A stretch of DNA of 64,000 bases, taken from NCBI RefSeq assembly GCF_004319545.1, contig NZ_CP036313.1, positions 1,986,501 to 2,050,500 of the forward strand, in the 5' to 3' direction. This document shows positions 34,170-42,560 of this stretch, in pieces (position 1 is the stretch's first letter; each line of letters opens with the position of its first letter). The position numbers were made by a program, and so were the translations under genes. This stretch comes from Desulfobacter hydrogenophilus. Lineage in GTDB: Bacteria; Desulfobacterota; Desulfobacteria; Desulfobacterales; Desulfobacteraceae. The notes beneath the pieces were generated by a model that had not been told where the DNA came from, did not search any database, and was given only the letters and a program-made list of their open reading frames with translations.

Positions 34170-35086
34170 TTACTCCTTATTCTTGGGGGGATCAGGTGTT
34201 TTCCCATTTGAAAAAATAAGTCCTGCTCTCTGATCACCCCTGTGGGTTTGCCGTTCTCGGTGACAATCAGACGGCGCTGATTTTGGTCCACCATGATCCA
34301 GGCCGCTTCCATCAGAGTGGATTCCGCATCAATGGATATGGGTATCGGGGACATAAGTTCACTGATGGTCAAGGAGCCGATCTGTTTTACGGCGCTTGTG
34401 AACATCCCCTGCCAGAACATGGGGGAGTATTGGATGGAATCTGCCGTGGCCGGCTTAGTTGAGGTCAGGTAGCCCGGCAGAATCCGTTCTAAAAGGTCAC
34501 GGATGGTGAGAATGCCTTGGATCTGCTTATTTTTGTCCATGACCAGTATAGACCGGTGTCCGGTTTCCATGATCAGGTCCGATGTCGGAAGCGTTACAAA
34601 GGAGGCTTTAAGTTCCTGGATGGATTCGGCAATGGTGGCATCCTCGGCAATGGTGGTATACGCACTTAATGGGATCATCGCTAAACCCACTGGGTCCTCT
34701 TCCACTTTCCCCGTCTGTTGTTTACTCCGGCAGGCTTCCCGGATCTTATCTGACAAAAGGTCAATGTCACAAGGCTTTGACAGGTAGTCAAAAGCACCTA
34801 GTACCAGGGACTGTTCTGCCGAATCCTTATCTCCGTGGCCCGTGAGCATAATTACGGGCAAATCAGGTTTTAATTTAATTATTTTTTCAAGGACCTCGTG
34901 CCCGTCCATGCCGGGCATGCGGATGTCCAGAATGGCCACATCCGGCGACTGGTCCAGACATTTCAAGGCTTCGGTGCCGTTCTCCGCAAGAATGGTTTGA
35001 AAACCATTACGCTCCAGAATTTTGCGTGTCGTTTCCCTGAACCGTTTTTCATCATCAACCATTAAGACCTTTATGGGTTGTTTCAT
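34166..35086 (-). CDS. Response regulator with C-terminal CBS domain pair
   Basis: This 306-residue protein has a receiver (acidic pair in VLMVDDEKRF, phospho-site in VAILDIRMPGMDG, Lys in YLSKPCDI). Two CBS motifs follow, ending in IQGILTIRDLLERIL and PTGVIREQDLFFQMG. A Bateman (CBS) pair binds adenosine nucleotides, so the protein could merge phosphorylation input with an AMP/ATP signal. There is no DNA-binding domain. It overlaps the following USP gene by 4 bases and lies 28 bases after the membrane protein gene at 35115. Confidence 0.92.
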   Translation of the reverse strand: MKQPIKVLMVDDEKRFRETTRKILERNGFQTILAENGTEALKCLDQSPDVAILDIRMPGMDGHEVLEKIIKLKPDLPVIMLTGHGDKDSAEQSLVLGAFDYLSKPCDIDLLSDKIREACRSKQQTGKVEEDPVGLAMIPLSAYTTIAEDATIAESIQELKASFVTLPTSDLIMETGHRSILVMDKNKQIQGILTIRDLLERILPGYLTSTKPATADSIQYSPMFWQGMFTSAVKQIGSLTISELMSPIPISIDAESTLMEAAWIMVDQNQRRLIVTENGKPTGVIREQDLFFQMGKHLIPPRIRSN

Positions 35087-35114
35087 TTTATATTGCTCCT
35101 ATTTAAAATATGTT

Positions 35115-35648
35115 TTACACACGGCCGGAGACTGCTGTTATGGCCGAATAAATCAGGCACCATTGGACAGGCACAGATATCAAAAGGACTGTAATTGCCC
35201 GGGTTTTGGATAGATTGCAGCTTTGTCGAAATCCTGTATAAACCAACCAGTATTTCCACGGCTCCGTGAACCAGAGCATGAAGGGAAGCCATGAGATGAG
35301 CATGGTTATCCCCGACGCATAGGCGTAAAGGCCGAACACCAGGGAAAAGCCCTGCTTTTTGCCGCTGATCATCACCATGGTGCAAAAGCCCGTGATGGAA
35401 CTGATGAGCACCATGCCTGCCGCATTGATAAAATAGATCAATGCCATGACCACCGGGGATTGGGGGCCAGGGCCGGTAAGCAGTCCTGCACCGGCATAAA
35501 ACCCGGCACACAGGGCTGTAAACCCCAGGGCTCTACCCGTGGTATGGACCCCAGGCAGGTCTGTAAAAAACAGGACCGGTTCGATGAGCAGCCGGATCAC
35601 CCCCTGGCTGTAAAATTTCAATGCCGAAAGTGTCCCTGGTTTATTCAT
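35115..35648 (-). CDS. Yip1-like integral membrane protein
   Basis: This 177-residue protein, from the ATG at 35648 (AAGGAGG 5 bases upstream), has about five hydrophobic helices: GFTALCAGFYAGAGLLTG, VMALIYFINAAGMVLISSI, GFSLVFGLYAYASGITML and two later. The pattern and the PVLFFTDLPG start resemble Yip1-domain proteins. Its function is unknown. It lies in the transporter/USP operon between a 45-residue membrane peptide gene and the receiver-CBS gene, so a role in the same membrane complex is possible. An open frame extends upstream to 35750, but those residues are charged and not conserved-looking. Confidence 0.7.
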   Translation of the reverse strand: MNKPGTLSALKFYSQGVIRLLIEPVLFFTDLPGVHTTGRALGFTALCAGFYAGAGLLTGPGPQSPVVMALIYFINAAGMVLISSITGFCTMVMISGKKQGFSLVFGLYAYASGITMLISWLPFMLWFTEPWKYWLVYTGFRQSCNLSKTRAITVLLISVPVQWCLIYSAITAVSGRV

Positions 35649-35718
35649 TTCATCCTCCTTAGGCGAAAAGGCATATTCTGAAAGGCTCTTCACTGGGCTG
35701 TCCTTAATAAATCTTCGT

Positions 35719-35856
35719 TTAAAGTAGCTTGCTGATAACCCCTGCGGCAAGCATAATCAGCGTCATGTAAAAAAGCACCCACCGTTCTGTCTCTTTTGAG
35801 AAATACATTCTGCTTTTGGTTGTTTTCGGTTCAGTCTTTGGTGACATCTGTGTCAT
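35719..35856 (-). CDS. 45-residue single-helix membrane protein
   Basis: This small gene has a near-perfect ribosome site (AAGGAGG, 6 bases before ATG). A charged N-terminus (KTEPKTTKSRMYFSKETERW) is followed by one hydrophobic helix (VLFYMTLIMLAAGVISKLL). It lies 29 bases after the transporter gene and 70 bases before the Yip1-like gene, on the same strand. I do not recognise a family. Position and topology suggest a small accessory subunit of the DASS transporter, like the small subunits seen beside several other transporters (inference). Confidence 0.7.
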   Translation of the reverse strand: MTQMSPKTEPKTTKSRMYFSKETERWVLFYMTLIMLAAGVISKLL

Positions 35857-35885
35857 TTTATCCTCCTTACAAATCGTCTAGTCTA

Positions 35886-37736
35886 TCAGAATCCAGGCAT
35901 GGTGCCGAATCCCCTAAAGGTCCAGTAAACGCCGGTAAGCAGCAGTAGTACGACGTTGGCCGCAAAGAACAGGGGAAGACCAGCTCTCAGGTAATCTTTG
36001 GGTTCCAGGTAGCCGCTGGCATATACAATGGCGTTGGGTGGCGTGCCGATGATCAGGCAGTATGCAAAGGAAGATGAAATGGCGGTGGCCATGGCCATAA
36101 AGGGCAGATAGGTACTGCCGGGATGAACCATGCCGGCCATGTTCAGGGTAATGGGGCCTACGGATGCTGCCGCAGGGCCGTCAGCCATGAGGTTGGTCAG
36201 GATAGCGGTCAGGCCGTTGGAGACAGCCATCAGCGGTATGCCTGAATCCATGCCGAAGGGTGCCAGGACTTCAATAACCGTTCGGGCCAGCCAGTAGGCA
36301 GCGCCTGTTTTGTCCAGAACCCGGCCAAAGATCATGGCACCAGCATACAGCCATACCACGCCCCAGTCCACCTTTTCCTGATAGTCTCGCCAGTTGACGA
36401 CGCCGGCTATGATATAGGCCATCGCGCCGGCCACGGCGATGGTGCCGATGCCCATACGCACGGGATAGATGCCCAGCTGGAAGAATGCCTTTTCAGTAAA
36501 CCAGCCAAACACCATGACAATGAAGATGATCAGTGCCCAAATCTGTTTGCTGTTCCAGCTGCCCATTTTGCCGATCTCTCTTTGCAGATGATTCATGGCA
36601 GGGGTAAGATCGACTATTTTGGGCCGGAACCTCATGTTAACAATGAACCAGGATACGGGGATCATGGCAATAAGGAAGGGGAAACAGTAGGTGACCCACT
36701 GGAAATATCCGATATCCACACCGAACATATCGGAGAGATAGGTCATCATGATAACGTTTCTGGCACCGCCGGAAGGTGCGCCCGGACCACCGATGTTACA
36801 TGCCATGGCAATGGAGATCATCAACAGTTTGGCAAGCTCCATGTCTTCGGGAACCTCATCGGTCAGGCTGTTCTGGTAGAGCAGCATACCGATGGGCAGG
36901 AACATCGCAGCCAGGGCGTGGTCGGAAATAAAAGCGGCCAGCGGTGCAATGATCAGAAAGAAGATCAGGGTGATCCATTTGGTGTTGGGCACGGCCAGGC
37001 GTTTGAACATCATCAGGCAGACGCGCTTGTCAACACCGGTTTTTACAAAGGCGGCCGCAAACATCAGCGATCCCATGATAAACCAGCAGGCGTCGGACCA
37101 ATAAAGCATGGCCACATCCGAGTATGAAATAACACCGGTCGAGACCACGATCAGACCGATACAGAATGACACTGCCGGCAGGGGGATACACTCGGTCAGG
37201 AAACAAAGAACAACGAACGCGCCCATGGCTACTGATACTTTAATATGCCAGGCGCCTTTGTCCGCCGCCTTTTTATCGGAATCGTTCAGGTTCTCGTATT
37301 TCAAACCATCTTTGCGAAGTTCCATGGCAGCTTTCATGGTCGTTAGATAGGTTTCTTCCGGTACCTGTTCTTTGATGTATGTTGTGGCTCGTTCAAAATT
37401 CGCTTTGTCTGTTGGGATGTTGTACTTTTTACACCATTTTGCATCCCGTTTGAGGAACCGGTCTTTGCTCAGGGCGCCGATCTGCATATTCTGTTCCATG
37501 ATCTGTGTGGTGAGAACCTGCCACTGATCAGAATCTGAGCTGTCTTTTTGGAACAGCTGCTGGCTGATAAAATTGTTAACCTTTTGGGTACCGATCTGGT
37601 ACTCCATGCCGACATCTTTCATTCCGTTTGGTGTGGGAATAAATAAAAGTATCAGCAAAAGGGCAACGGGAATGGAAAAAATTTTCCAGTCTATATATTT
37701 GTCATACCCGGTGACTTTCTTTTTTTCTGGTTTCAT
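35886..37736 (-). CDS. DASS/SLC13-family anion transporter, long form
   Basis: At 616 residues it is longer than the two paralogues because about 150 extra residues lie between helix 1 and helix 2, probably outside the membrane. Motifs include NIGGPGAPSGGARNVIMM, LTNLMADGPAAASVGPI and the second-repeat GTPPNAIVYASGYL, matching the paired substrate/sodium sites of the family. AAMFLPIGM is in the first half. It follows a kinase and receiver pair on the same strand by 23 bases, so it is likely controlled by them. Substrate is an organic or sulfur-oxyanion-type dianion; which one cannot be told. Confidence 0.92.
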   Translation of the reverse strand: MKPEKKKVTGYDKYIDWKIFSIPVALLLILLFIPTPNGMKDVGMEYQIGTQKVNNFISQQLFQKDSSDSDQWQVLTTQIMEQNMQIGALSKDRFLKRDAKWCKKYNIPTDKANFERATTYIKEQVPEETYLTTMKAAMELRKDGLKYENLNDSDKKAADKGAWHIKVSVAMGAFVVLCFLTECIPLPAVSFCIGLIVVSTGVISYSDVAMLYWSDACWFIMGSLMFAAAFVKTGVDKRVCLMMFKRLAVPNTKWITLIFFLIIAPLAAFISDHALAAMFLPIGMLLYQNSLTDEVPEDMELAKLLMISIAMACNIGGPGAPSGGARNVIMMTYLSDMFGVDIGYFQWVTYCFPFLIAMIPVSWFIVNMRFRPKIVDLTPAMNHLQREIGKMGSWNSKQIWALIIFIVMVFGWFTEKAFFQLGIYPVRMGIGTIAVAGAMAYIIAGVVNWRDYQEKVDWGVVWLYAGAMIFGRVLDKTGAAYWLARTVIEVLAPFGMDSGIPLMAVSNGLTAILTNLMADGPAAASVGPITLNMAGMVHPGSTYLPFMAMATAISSSFAYCLIIGTPPNAIVYASGYLEPKDYLRAGLPLFFAANVVLLLLTGVYWTFRGFGTMPGF

Positions 37737-37759
37737 TTAATTAACTCCTTGTTATCGTA

Positions 37760-38212
37760 TTATTCGAGCCCATCTTTCAGAATTTCCCGGGGGGATTTCA
37801 GATACTGTTTGGCCTGGGCAGAGCGGATTTTCTCTTCCTGGTTCATACGTTTCTGAAACGCCAGCTCAGCTTTTTCAATGATCTCCTCAATATCTGCAGG
37901 TTTCATCAGATAATCCCAGGCACCTGATTTCAGGCCGTCTATGGCTGAGTCCACCGTGGCATGACCGGTGAGCATGATCACTTCCGTTAAGGGGTACAGC
38001 TCCTTGATTTGTTTAAGGGTCTCATTGCCGTCCATCCCGGGCATCTTCACATCCAGGACCACCACATGGATGTTGTGGGCAGCCATGGTTTGAAGCGCCT
38101 TTTCTCCGCTTGGGGCTGTCCACACCTCATAGCCCTTTCTTTCAATGAGTTTTTTGGTGGTCTCAAGATAGCGGGTTTCATCATCGACCAGTAACAGTTT
38201 CATCTTCTCCAT
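37760..38212 (-). CDS. Single-domain response regulator (receiver)
   Basis: This 150-residue receiver has LLLVDDETRYLETTKKL, the phospho-acceptor Asp in VVVLDVKMPGMDG, MLTGHAT and Lys in YLMKPADIEEI. The C-terminal 30 residues are charged and helical. It follows the kinase at 38227 by 14 bases and precedes the transporter, giving a kinase-receiver-transporter operon. With no output domain, it may act directly on protein partners or be a phosphate sink. Confidence 0.93.
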   Translation of the reverse strand: MEKMKLLLVDDETRYLETTKKLIERKGYEVWTAPSGEKALQTMAAHNIHVVVLDVKMPGMDGNETLKQIKELYPLTEVIMLTGHATVDSAIDGLKSGAWDYLMKPADIEEIIEKAELAFQKRMNQEEKIRSAQAKQYLKSPREILKDGLE

Positions 38213-38226
38213 TAGGTTGTCCTCCT

Positions 38227-39957
38227 TTAAGACGATTGATTCTCATGTGCCGCAAGCTGAATGGAAAACACGGTGCCTTCTCCGGGACGGCTGTCCACGG
38301 ACATGGTGCCGCCAAAACTTTCGATGATGCCGAAACATACCGAAAGCCCCAGGCCCGTTCCCCTGCCAACGGCTTTTGTGGTGAAAAAGGGTGAAAAAAT
38401 TTTATCCATATGCTCAGGTGCTATTCCGCACCCATTGTCTTTAACCTGAATGTCAACCATGGCCCGGCCTTCATCATCCCGGGTTTGAGCTGCACTTATC
38501 TCAATTGCGCCGCCCTTGGCGCCGTGCTGGCTGGTAACGGCATGTATGGCATTATTGACCAGGTTGAGCATGACCTGCTGGAACCGGCCGGGATCGCCCA
38601 TGAAACTTGGTGTATCTTCATCAATCCGGGTGGTGATCTCCACACCGCTCGTATGGGCGGAGTTTTCAACAAGCTTGAGGATTTCGGGAATGACTTTGCC
38701 CGGATCCAGGATGGTGTGTTTGACCTCTTTTTTCCTGCCGAATTTTAAGATGGCTGAGGTGATCTCATGGCAACGCCCCACCTGTTTATTGATCTGGTCC
38801 ACGCTTTCCTGGATATCATTGAAGGTCTGGGGATCGGGAGCTTTGTCTTTGCTGTCTTTGCCCGGGTACAGTTCTTCCATAAGAATTTTGATCAGCGCGT
38901 ATTCACTTTTTATGATCTGTAACGGATTATTAATTTCGTGGGCAAAGCCGGCGGCCATTTCCCCGATTTCTGCCAGTTGCACGGCTCGGATCAGTTGGCT
39001 GCCCAGCTGCTCCTTTTCTTCGTCCAGACGGTCCATACGCCGGCAGATGGTCTCGGAGGTGAAATAGGCCAGGACCACCAGGGCTGTTAGTCCTAAAATG
39101 GCAATGACCACACAGATCAGGACGGCAGAGTAAAGCGCCCTGTAGGCATCGTGTTTTTCCTGGCGTACCACCAGATACCAGGATTGATTGGCCAGTTTAG
39201 ATACCGCATATAAAAACGGTTGTCCCTTGGGTGATAATTGGAAGGTTTTTCGGTTGGCGGAAAACTGCTTATTCATCCACCCAAAGGCCGGATCTTTATC
39301 AAGAAGGGCGATATCCCCGGAACGCCTGGCGGACTGGGCGACCCCCTCGTTGTTTAAAATGTAGGCTTCGCCTGTTTTGCCGATACGCACCCCGGATACC
39401 ATGGAGTCAAAGAACACGGTGTCAATGGTGGCACGCAGCACCCAGGTTTGGTTGTTTTCAGTCCTGCGTACGGCCACGACAAAATGGGGGAGATTGCGGT
39501 ATCCCAGAAAAATATCACTGATATAAAATCCCCCGAGCATGGTTTTCTGGAACCAGGGTTCTTGGGTGTAGCTTTTTCCTGCCAGGGCAAAGGACCCGGA
39601 ATATTTTAAGTGTTTACCGGTTTCGTCAAACAGCCCCAGGTCAACAAAGGCCGGCGACCGTTTCTGAAGACTCTGGCAGATCGTGCTGATGGCGCCTTCG
39701 GCCATGATGTCTTCAAATGTATATGCCCGGGTGATCAGTTCAAGATCGGATTTTCTTTCAAGCAGGAAGGATTCAATCATCTTGCGGTGGTCTGTCAGGA
39801 TTCTTTCAAGGCTGGCCTGGGTGGATTTCTCCAGGGTTGACGAAAAAAAATAGAAGCTGATCCCCAAAACAAGAATAAAAGGGATCATGGGGAAAAAAGT
39901 CATATTAAGAAAAATTGCTCTTTTCAGCCATTGTCTGTTTTGTTTTAATTTGCTCAA
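38227..39957 (-). CDS. Membrane sensor histidine kinase with double-Cache-type sensor
   Basis: This 576-residue kinase has helices near 18-40 and 276-300. The periplasmic part has FVDLGLFDETG, WFQKTMLGGFYISDIFLG and VRIGKTGEAYILNNEG, the same double-Cache pattern as the kinase at 25602-27356. GEMAAGFAHEINNPLQI puts the phospho-acceptor near H340. NLVNNAIHA, DNGCGIAP and [17 protein letters not shown] form the ATPase site. It heads the longest operon of the window (kinase, receiver, transporter, small membrane protein, Yip1-like, receiver-CBS, two USP, acyl-CoA synthetase/GNAT). Confidence 0.94.
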   Translation of the reverse strand: MSKLKQNRQWLKRAIFLNMTFFPMIPFILVLGISFYFFSSTLEKSTQASLERILTDHRKMIESFLLERKSDLELITRAYTFEDIMAEGAISTICQSLQKRSPAFVDLGLFDETGKHLKYSGSFALAGKSYTQEPWFQKTMLGGFYISDIFLGYRNLPHFVVAVRRTENNQTWVLRATIDTVFFDSMVSGVRIGKTGEAYILNNEGVAQSARRSGDIALLDKDPAFGWMNKQFSANRKTFQLSPKGQPFLYAVSKLANQSWYLVVRQEKHDAYRALYSAVLICVVIAILGLTALVVLAYFTSETICRRMDRLDEEKEQLGSQLIRAVQLAEIGEMAAGFAHEINNPLQIIKSEYALIKILMEELYPGKDSKDKAPDPQTFNDIQESVDQINKQVGRCHEITSAILKFGRKKEVKHTILDPGKVIPEILKLVENSAHTSGVEITTRIDEDTPSFMGDPGRFQQVMLNLVNNAIHAVTSQHGAKGGAIEISAAQTRDDEGRAMVDIQVKDNGCGIAPEHMDKIFSPFFTTKAVGRGTGLGLSVCFGIIESFGGTMSVDSRPGEGTVFSIQLAAHENQSS

Positions 39958-40260
39958 GCTTTGCCCCTTTGTTTCTAGTTGAAAAGAAGATTCTCTTGTC
40001 TGGAATTTTATAGAGCAACTATGGTGCCGGATAAAAAAATAGGCATGATTAAAATTTAATATATTGAAATTAAAGCTAATAATTGTTTAATCGTCATTGC
40101 CCCGGCGAAATTGTAAACTTAAATTTGTCGATGCGCTTTTCAACCTGTAAAAAAGGCTGACATATGAAATTTGGCATGCATGGCCTTGTGCGTGGACAAA
40201 GGCGACATCGGCCTGACTTCGGCCATCTCTTTTCCGGTTTCTGCCAATTGTATTGATATT

Positions 40261-40536
40261 GATGTCCTGCCCAAGCACTTTCATCGGATCAGGTATTACG
40301 GATTTCTGGCCAACGGGCAGGGCGGACGGCATATAGCAGCAATACGCCAGGCCTTGAATGACCGGAATCCCCATGATGCTGAACCGCAGAAAGAACAGCC
40401 ACCTCAATGCCCGGTTTGCGGCAAGGAAAATATGATCACGATCCTGGTGCTGGACGGCCATGGCAATGTGGTGGTAAAAGAAGACTTTCCAAACACAGAA
40501 ACCAAACAAGTTCCGCCTACAGCAAGTGAACCATAA
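40261..40536 (+). pseudogene. C-terminal remnant of an IS91-family transposase
   Basis: DVLPKHFHRIRYYGFLANGQ matches the conserved C-terminal block (LP..F.RIRHYGFLA) of IS91-type Y2 transposases, and QCPVCGKENM is the usual zinc-like CxxC that follows. The catalytic part is absent, so it is a fragment. Such elements move by rolling-circle transfer and often sit beside accessory genes, as here. Confidence 0.75.
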
Positions 40537-40676
40537 AAGGCTTTACTTTGAAGAGAATTGCAGATATCAAAAATAGTCAGGGACTTATCAGGGGTTCTTA
40601 TCGACAATTGACAGCGGCCAGCAGGTTTTTTGATCCAATTTTAAACCAGGCGGATAAATCAAAAGGGTGAATCCGG

Positions 40677-40799
40677 ATGAATACTCAAATCTTCCAGTCA
40701 AATTTTAAAATTATGACAGCCAAATCCATGCTATGGAAAACATGTTCCTCTACTTTTACCCAAGAAAACAACACCGAGTCTTCGACCCGGTTAATGTAA
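40677..40799 (+). CDS. Possible 40-residue cassette ORF
   Basis: The frame MNTQIFQSNFKIMTAKSMLW plus 20 residues has AAAGGG 9 bases before its ATG and ends in a TAA inside the first attC-like site. Ending within the attC core is typical for integron cassette genes, and the two other cassette genes here do the same. No family is recognised. Confidence 0.35.
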   Translation: MNTQIFQSNFKIMTAKSMLWKTCSSTFTQENNTESSTRLM

Positions 40800-40876
40800 C
40801 CAAAAAGTTGGAGCGGCCAGATTAACAGCCGGACAATTTTACGACCCAGGCTTGGCCGCTCAACTTAACGTTTTTT
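40794..40876 (+). other. attC-like site 1
   Basis: Outer core ATGTAAC is followed by AGTTGGAGCGGCCA, which pairs with TGGCCGCTCAACT except for one extra G, the extrahelical base expected in attC. It ends CAAC-5 bases-GTTTTTT. The layout CxxC-N5-GTT matches sites 2 and 3. The right core is degenerate. Confidence 0.6.
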
Positions 40877-40950
40877 TTCTATTCCAAAAATTGACACCTC
40901 ATTGTTACTGTTGTACAATTGTCCATATTATAAATAAAAAAGGTCAATCA

Positions 40951-41343
40951 ATGGATGTTGTAATTGATATATCAGCATTAATAGCAGTGATTGTAGGCGA
41001 ACCAAAAAGAGATAAAGTTATTGAATTGACAAAGGGCCAAACATTGATTGGGCCTGGTTCTATCCCCTGGGAAATAGGCAATGCCTTTTCAGCAATGTTT
41101 AAACGCCAAAGGATTACCTTGGAAGAAGCTCAAAATGGTTTGTCAATATTTGAAAGTATTCCTTTGAGGTATATCAAGCCGGATTTTTTTAATTCTGTTG
41201 CCATATCAAAACAAACCAATATGTATGCATATGATGCTTATTTTATGGATTGCGCGATAAAACAAAAAGCACCCTTGTTAACATTAGACCGTAAGTTGAT
41301 TTTGGCCGCTAAAAGCTTAAACATAAAAACAATAGAGGTTTAA
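40951..41343 (+). CDS. PIN-domain toxin (VapC-like ribonuclease)
   Basis: This 130-residue protein, from the ATG at 40951 (AAGG 7 bases upstream), shows the PIN acidic residues: Asp6 in VVIDISALIAV, Glu in GPGSIPWEIGNAF, and Asp in YDAYFMDCAIKQ and LLTLDRKL. VapC-type toxins cut specific RNAs. The antitoxin gene follows after 1 base, so the toxin comes first, the reverse of most vapBC operons. Both genes lie between two attC-like sites and so form one mobile cassette. Confidence 0.88.
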   Translation: MDVVIDISALIAVIVGEPKRDKVIELTKGQTLIGPGSIPWEIGNAFSAMFKRQRITLEEAQNGLSIFESIPLRYIKPDFFNSVAISKQTNMYAYDAYFMDCAIKQKAPLLTLDRKLILAAKSLNIKTIEV

Positions 41344-41344
41344 A

Positions 41345-41563
41345 ATGCAAGTATATACTTATTCCGAAGCACGCCAAAAACTTGCCGTAGTTCTCGAACA
41401 AGCTGAAAATACGGGCAAAGTTTTAATCCGAAGAAAAGACGGCAGAACGTTTGCTCTTATGCCTGAAAAAATTGTCACGTCTCCCTTAGATGTGCCGTCT
41501 ATCAAAGCAAACATTACATCAAAAGAAATAGTGGATATCGTTCGCGAGGGTAGAGAAAGATAG
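41345..41563 (+). CDS. Phd/YefM-type antitoxin
   Basis: This 72-residue protein begins YTYSEARQKLAVVLEQAE, the Phd/YefM DNA-binding fold start (..SEAR..L..vl..a), followed by VLIRRKDGRTFALMP. The C-terminal ~25 residues would wrap the PIN toxin. The TAG stop lies inside the left core of attC-like site 2. It probably represses its own operon together with the toxin. Confidence 0.88.
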   Translation: MQVYTYSEARQKLAVVLEQAENTGKVLIRRKDGRTFALMPEKIVTSPLDVPSIKANITSKEIVDIVREGRER

Positions 41564-41689
41564 AACAAAACGCTGGAGCGGGACCAGGCTTACTGCGCGG
41601 CCTTTTCAGAGGTTCCTGGTTCAGGAAGATTTTCCTTTCTATCGGAGTTTTGGTGTTTAAAAGCCTGGCTCCTCAGCTCCCCGTTATGC
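41560..41689 (+). other. attC-like site 2
   Basis: The 130-bp site runs from ATAGAAC to GTTATGC (41683-41689). CGCTGGAGCGGGACCAGGCTT pairs with AAGCCTGGCTCC plus TCAGC near the right end, with unpaired bases as in attC bottom strands. Size and layout resemble the ~125-bp repeats of chromosomal integrons. Confidence 0.7.
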
Positions 41690-41710
41690 TTCTTTTGCAG
41701 ATATAGAACT

Positions 41711-42043
41711 ATGAACAATGAAACATTGCTAAATTCATTTAATCGCATAGCTGATCATTATGGTGTCAGCGATGCAATTCACAGCACTACTGAAAAGTTG
41801 GGTGTCGAACGACTTAAGGTTAGTAGAGATATTGACGGTAAAAAAAGAGAAATGTTGATTCACCCTACGAATGAAAGAAACATATATCTTTGTCATTGGT
41901 GGGATCAGATCTGTGACACCGAAGGTAAGACTTTGGGTGATCAAAAGCATTTCGAGTTTTTCTTTTCAAAATTTATGATTGAGTGTTGCTCCTGCGAGAG
42001 TTTATCTGAAATAAGCAGGAATTATTTTGATTGTGAAGCATAA
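41711..42043 (+). CDS. Cassette-borne hypothetical protein
   Basis: This 110-residue protein matches no family I know. It is rich in His, Asn and Cys (ECCSCESLSEISRNYFDCEA at the end) and has IYLCHWWDQICDTEGKTLGD in the middle. It has no signal peptide or membrane helix. It is the only gene between attC-like sites 2 and 3 and its TAA lies in the left core GCATAAC of site 3, so it is most likely a gene cassette. The function is unknown. Confidence 0.65.
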   Translation: MNNETLLNSFNRIADHYGVSDAIHSTTEKLGVERLKVSRDIDGKKREMLIHPTNERNIYLCHWWDQICDTEGKTLGDQKHFEFFFSKFMIECCSCESLSEISRNYFDCEA

Positions 42044-42166
42044 CCCGTCGCTGGAGTGGGACCGGGCGGAATGCGCACCTTTTCGGAAGTATGTGGTTTA
42101 GGAAACTGAAAACTTTTATCTGGGGCTCCGGGTTAAAACGCCCGGCCCCTCAGCTCAATGTTCACG
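42038..42166 (+). other. attC-like site 3
   Basis: It runs from GCATAAC to GTTCACG (42160-42166). CGCTGGAGTGGGACCGGGCG pairs with CGCCCGGCCCC plus TCAGC. It shares GCTGGAG.GGGACC with site 2. The right core GTTCACG is off consensus, so this end may no longer recombine. Confidence 0.65.
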
Positions 42167-42210
42167 GCGGCTCCGCCGCCGCGAATCGCGGTGCTGACTT
42201 CGTCAAAATA

Positions 42211-42321
42211 AGGGACATCTATGAGTTTAAACTATTGCATCCGTTGTCTGAGATAAAGGCGGATATCCTGGCATTGGAGAAGACCACGCTGGAATTGGAA
42301 AAGACGGTTTTGGAGGATTGA
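42211..42321 (+). pseudogene. Possible hsdM 3' fragment
   Basis: The last ~35 codons (HPLSEIKADILALEKTTLE) resemble the helical C-terminus of type I restriction-modification HsdM or related subunits. The 5' part merges into attC-like site 3. The following genes are rhuM and hsdS fragments, which supports the reading. Confidence 0.45.
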
Positions 42322-42323
42322 TC

Positions 42324-42560
42324 ATGGATGATAATCAACAGAAATTCTGGTACGATAATGTGGATAAAATTCTTGGATTCAATGAGAAACCCCTGCTTAC
42401 GGGCAAAGGGAATGTCAGCAACGCTGCCATGAAAGAGAAAGTGAGGTAGAGTTATCAATCGTTCGATATCAAACGTAAAACCTATGAAGCCATACAGGCG
42501 GACCAGCAGGATCTGGAAGAATTGAAACCGCTGGAACAGGAAATTGAGAAAGACAAATAA
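42324..42560 (+). pseudogene. rhuM-type gene fragment with an internal stop
   Basis: FWYDNVDKILGFNEKPLLTG and the later KRKTYEAIQADQQDLEELK match the end of RhuM/virulence-type proteins often placed between hsdM and hsdS. A TAG at 42447-42449 interrupts the frame, and the N-terminal domain is missing. Its end overlaps the hsdS fragment start (TAATG). Confidence 0.65.
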
